Shown here: positions 15,828-16,546 of the stretch, piece by piece
Layout of the letters: every line of letters starts with the position of its first letter
How positions within the stretch are numbered: position 1 is the stretch's first letter
From: Bacteroidota bacterium
Lineage (GTDB): Bacteria > Bacteroidota > Ignavibacteria > UBA10030
Reading direction: 5' to 3'
Assembly (NCBI GenBank): GCA_003519375.1
Contig: DOWV01000166.1
Coordinates: 396-16,941 of the forward strand
Length of the DNA stretch: 16,546 nt
Notes under the pieces: model-generated
The model's input: the letters and a program-made list of their open reading frames with translations, nothing else
Database searches by the model: none
What the model was told of the DNA's origin: nothing
Made by a program: the position numbers and the translations under genes

Positions 15828-16546
15828 ATGCTTTCCGATGCTGATATTCATGTGCTGCTGATCGAGGACGAGGAGTACGATGTTCGCCGCATCCGCAACA
15901 CACTGAAGTACTCGGGCGGGCGCATCGAGATCGTCAATGTTGTCTCCTCGGGCCGTGCAGCGTTGGACTTGCTGTCTGCGCGCCCGAATTTCTGTGAAGT
16001 CGTCATCATGGATATGCAGATAGCCGGAGGACTCAGGGGAGAAGATCTCATCCGCAACATCAAGGCCCTGGCGCCGGCGGTCCAGATTATCGTCGTCACG
16101 AAAATGACAATCAACATTACCGATCTTGAATTTGCCGACCGCTTGCTGCGCGCCGGAGCGTTCTGGTATTGCACGAAATATCCGACAGATATCGAGGCAT
16201 ATATCTATCAGCCGACTGATTTCATCATCAGCATCGTCAATGCTTTTCAAAAAGGCCAGCTCATGGCCGAGCAAACCAGGTCGACCCGGAGGCTCCAGAG
16301 GAATATCGAAGAAAAACTGGAGAACCGGCAGCTCCTCGGCGAATCTGCAACAATGCAGCGGCTCCGGTCGCTGATCCGTCAGTGTGCGGAGAGCGATGCC
16401 CCAGTTCTGATCACGGGCGCATCGGGTACCGGGAAGGAGATTGCTGCCACGAACATACATTACGGCAGCAGGAGGAGATTCGAGAATTTCGTTCCGATCA
16501 ACTGCGGAGGCCTTCCGGCCGAGCTGATCGAAAGCGAGCTGTTCGG
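15828..16546 (+). CDS. NtrC-family sigma54-dependent response regulator, N-terminal part (runs off right edge)
   Basis: The first 239 codons are present. The receiver domain (about 6-145) has the acidic pocket Glu13-Asp14, phosphorylation site Asp62 (IMDMQI), Thr91 and Lys117. After Lys117 there is an extra segment of roughly ten residues (PTDIEAYIYQPTDF) before the last helix. A helical linker (about 138-168) leads to an AAA+ sigma54-interaction domain. Its start LLGESATMQRLRSLI and Walker A GASGTGKE (197-204) are visible, then PINCGGLPAELIESELFG at the edge. The GAFTGA loop and the C-terminal DNA-binding helix-turn-helix lie outside the window. Phosphorylated by the upstream kinase, it should drive transcription from sigma54 promoters. 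Neither the target promoters nor a sigma54 site could be found in the window. Confidence 0.93.
   Translation, partial: MLSDADIHVLLIEDEEYDVRRIRNTLKYSGGRIEIVNVVSSGRAALDLLSARPNFCEVVIMDMQIAGGLRGEDLIRNIKALAPAVQIIVVTKMTINITDLEFADRLLRAGAFWYCTKYPTDIEAYIYQPTDFIISIVNAFQKGQLMAEQTRSTRRLQRNIEEKLENRQLLGESATMQRLRSLIRQCAESDAPVLITGASGTGKEIAATNIHYGSRRRFENFVPINCGGLPAELIESELF

Noticed and set aside
15024..16460. Long open frame (478 codons) on the minus strand across the kinase and regulator genes
   Set aside because: The plus strand carries unmistakable kinase and receiver/AAA+ motifs here. The antisense frame shows no recognisable domain and is a by-product of codon bias.
1..16546. CRISPR array, tRNA, rRNA, insertion sequence or phage genes
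   Set aside because: I looked for regular spaced repeats, cloverleaf-type sequence, transposase motifs and structural phage proteins and saw none.

Overview
The window looks like a chromosome segment of a Gram-negative bacterium of about medium GC. An outer-membrane TolC/RND efflux set, an anhydromuramic acid kinase and two lipoproteins all imply a double envelope. One promoter carries a TAnnTTTG element like those of Bacteroidota and relatives, and the repeat-like intergenic text recalls Ignavibacteria/Bacteroidota-type environmental genomes. That placement is an inference and not firm.

Left part (1-2139, minus strand): a Fic-family AMP-transferase gene lies directly upstream of the 5' end of a large DNA methyltransferase gene of the type III (Mod) kind, which runs off the left edge. 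The pair is read from one promoter embedded in two nested inverted repeats and looks like the edge of a restriction-modification or defence locus.

Middle left (2140-8600, minus strand): a complete efflux operon reads tetR, tolC-type outer membrane factor, lipoprotein membrane fusion protein, RND pump. The last three genes are tightly packed (TAATG contact between the tolC stop and an upstream in-frame ATG, then a 14-base gap). The tetR leader carries a palindromic operator candidate and further copies of its half-sites, suggesting autoregulated control of the whole set.

Middle (8600-9403): about 800 bases with no convincing gene. It contains blocks of CGAG-rich, self-complementary sequence that look like dispersed intergenic repeats. 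Then come anmK (peptidoglycan recycling) and a shrunken ROK-kinase remnant that lacks the N-terminus and apparently a central block, closed by a terminator hairpin. Convergent to these is a lipoprotein glycoside hydrolase of family GH30 with a near-consensus sigma70 promoter.

Right part (12993-16546, plus strand): a membrane-anchored MalE-type solute-binding protein, a sensor histidine kinase with an unusual histidine region, and a sigma54-activating response regulator (cut by the right edge). The genes are spaced by exactly 6 bases each. No ABC permease is present, so the binding protein is most likely the ligand-sensing part of a three-component signalling system. This is the most interesting unit of the window; the divergent GH30 gene is a natural candidate target or functional partner.
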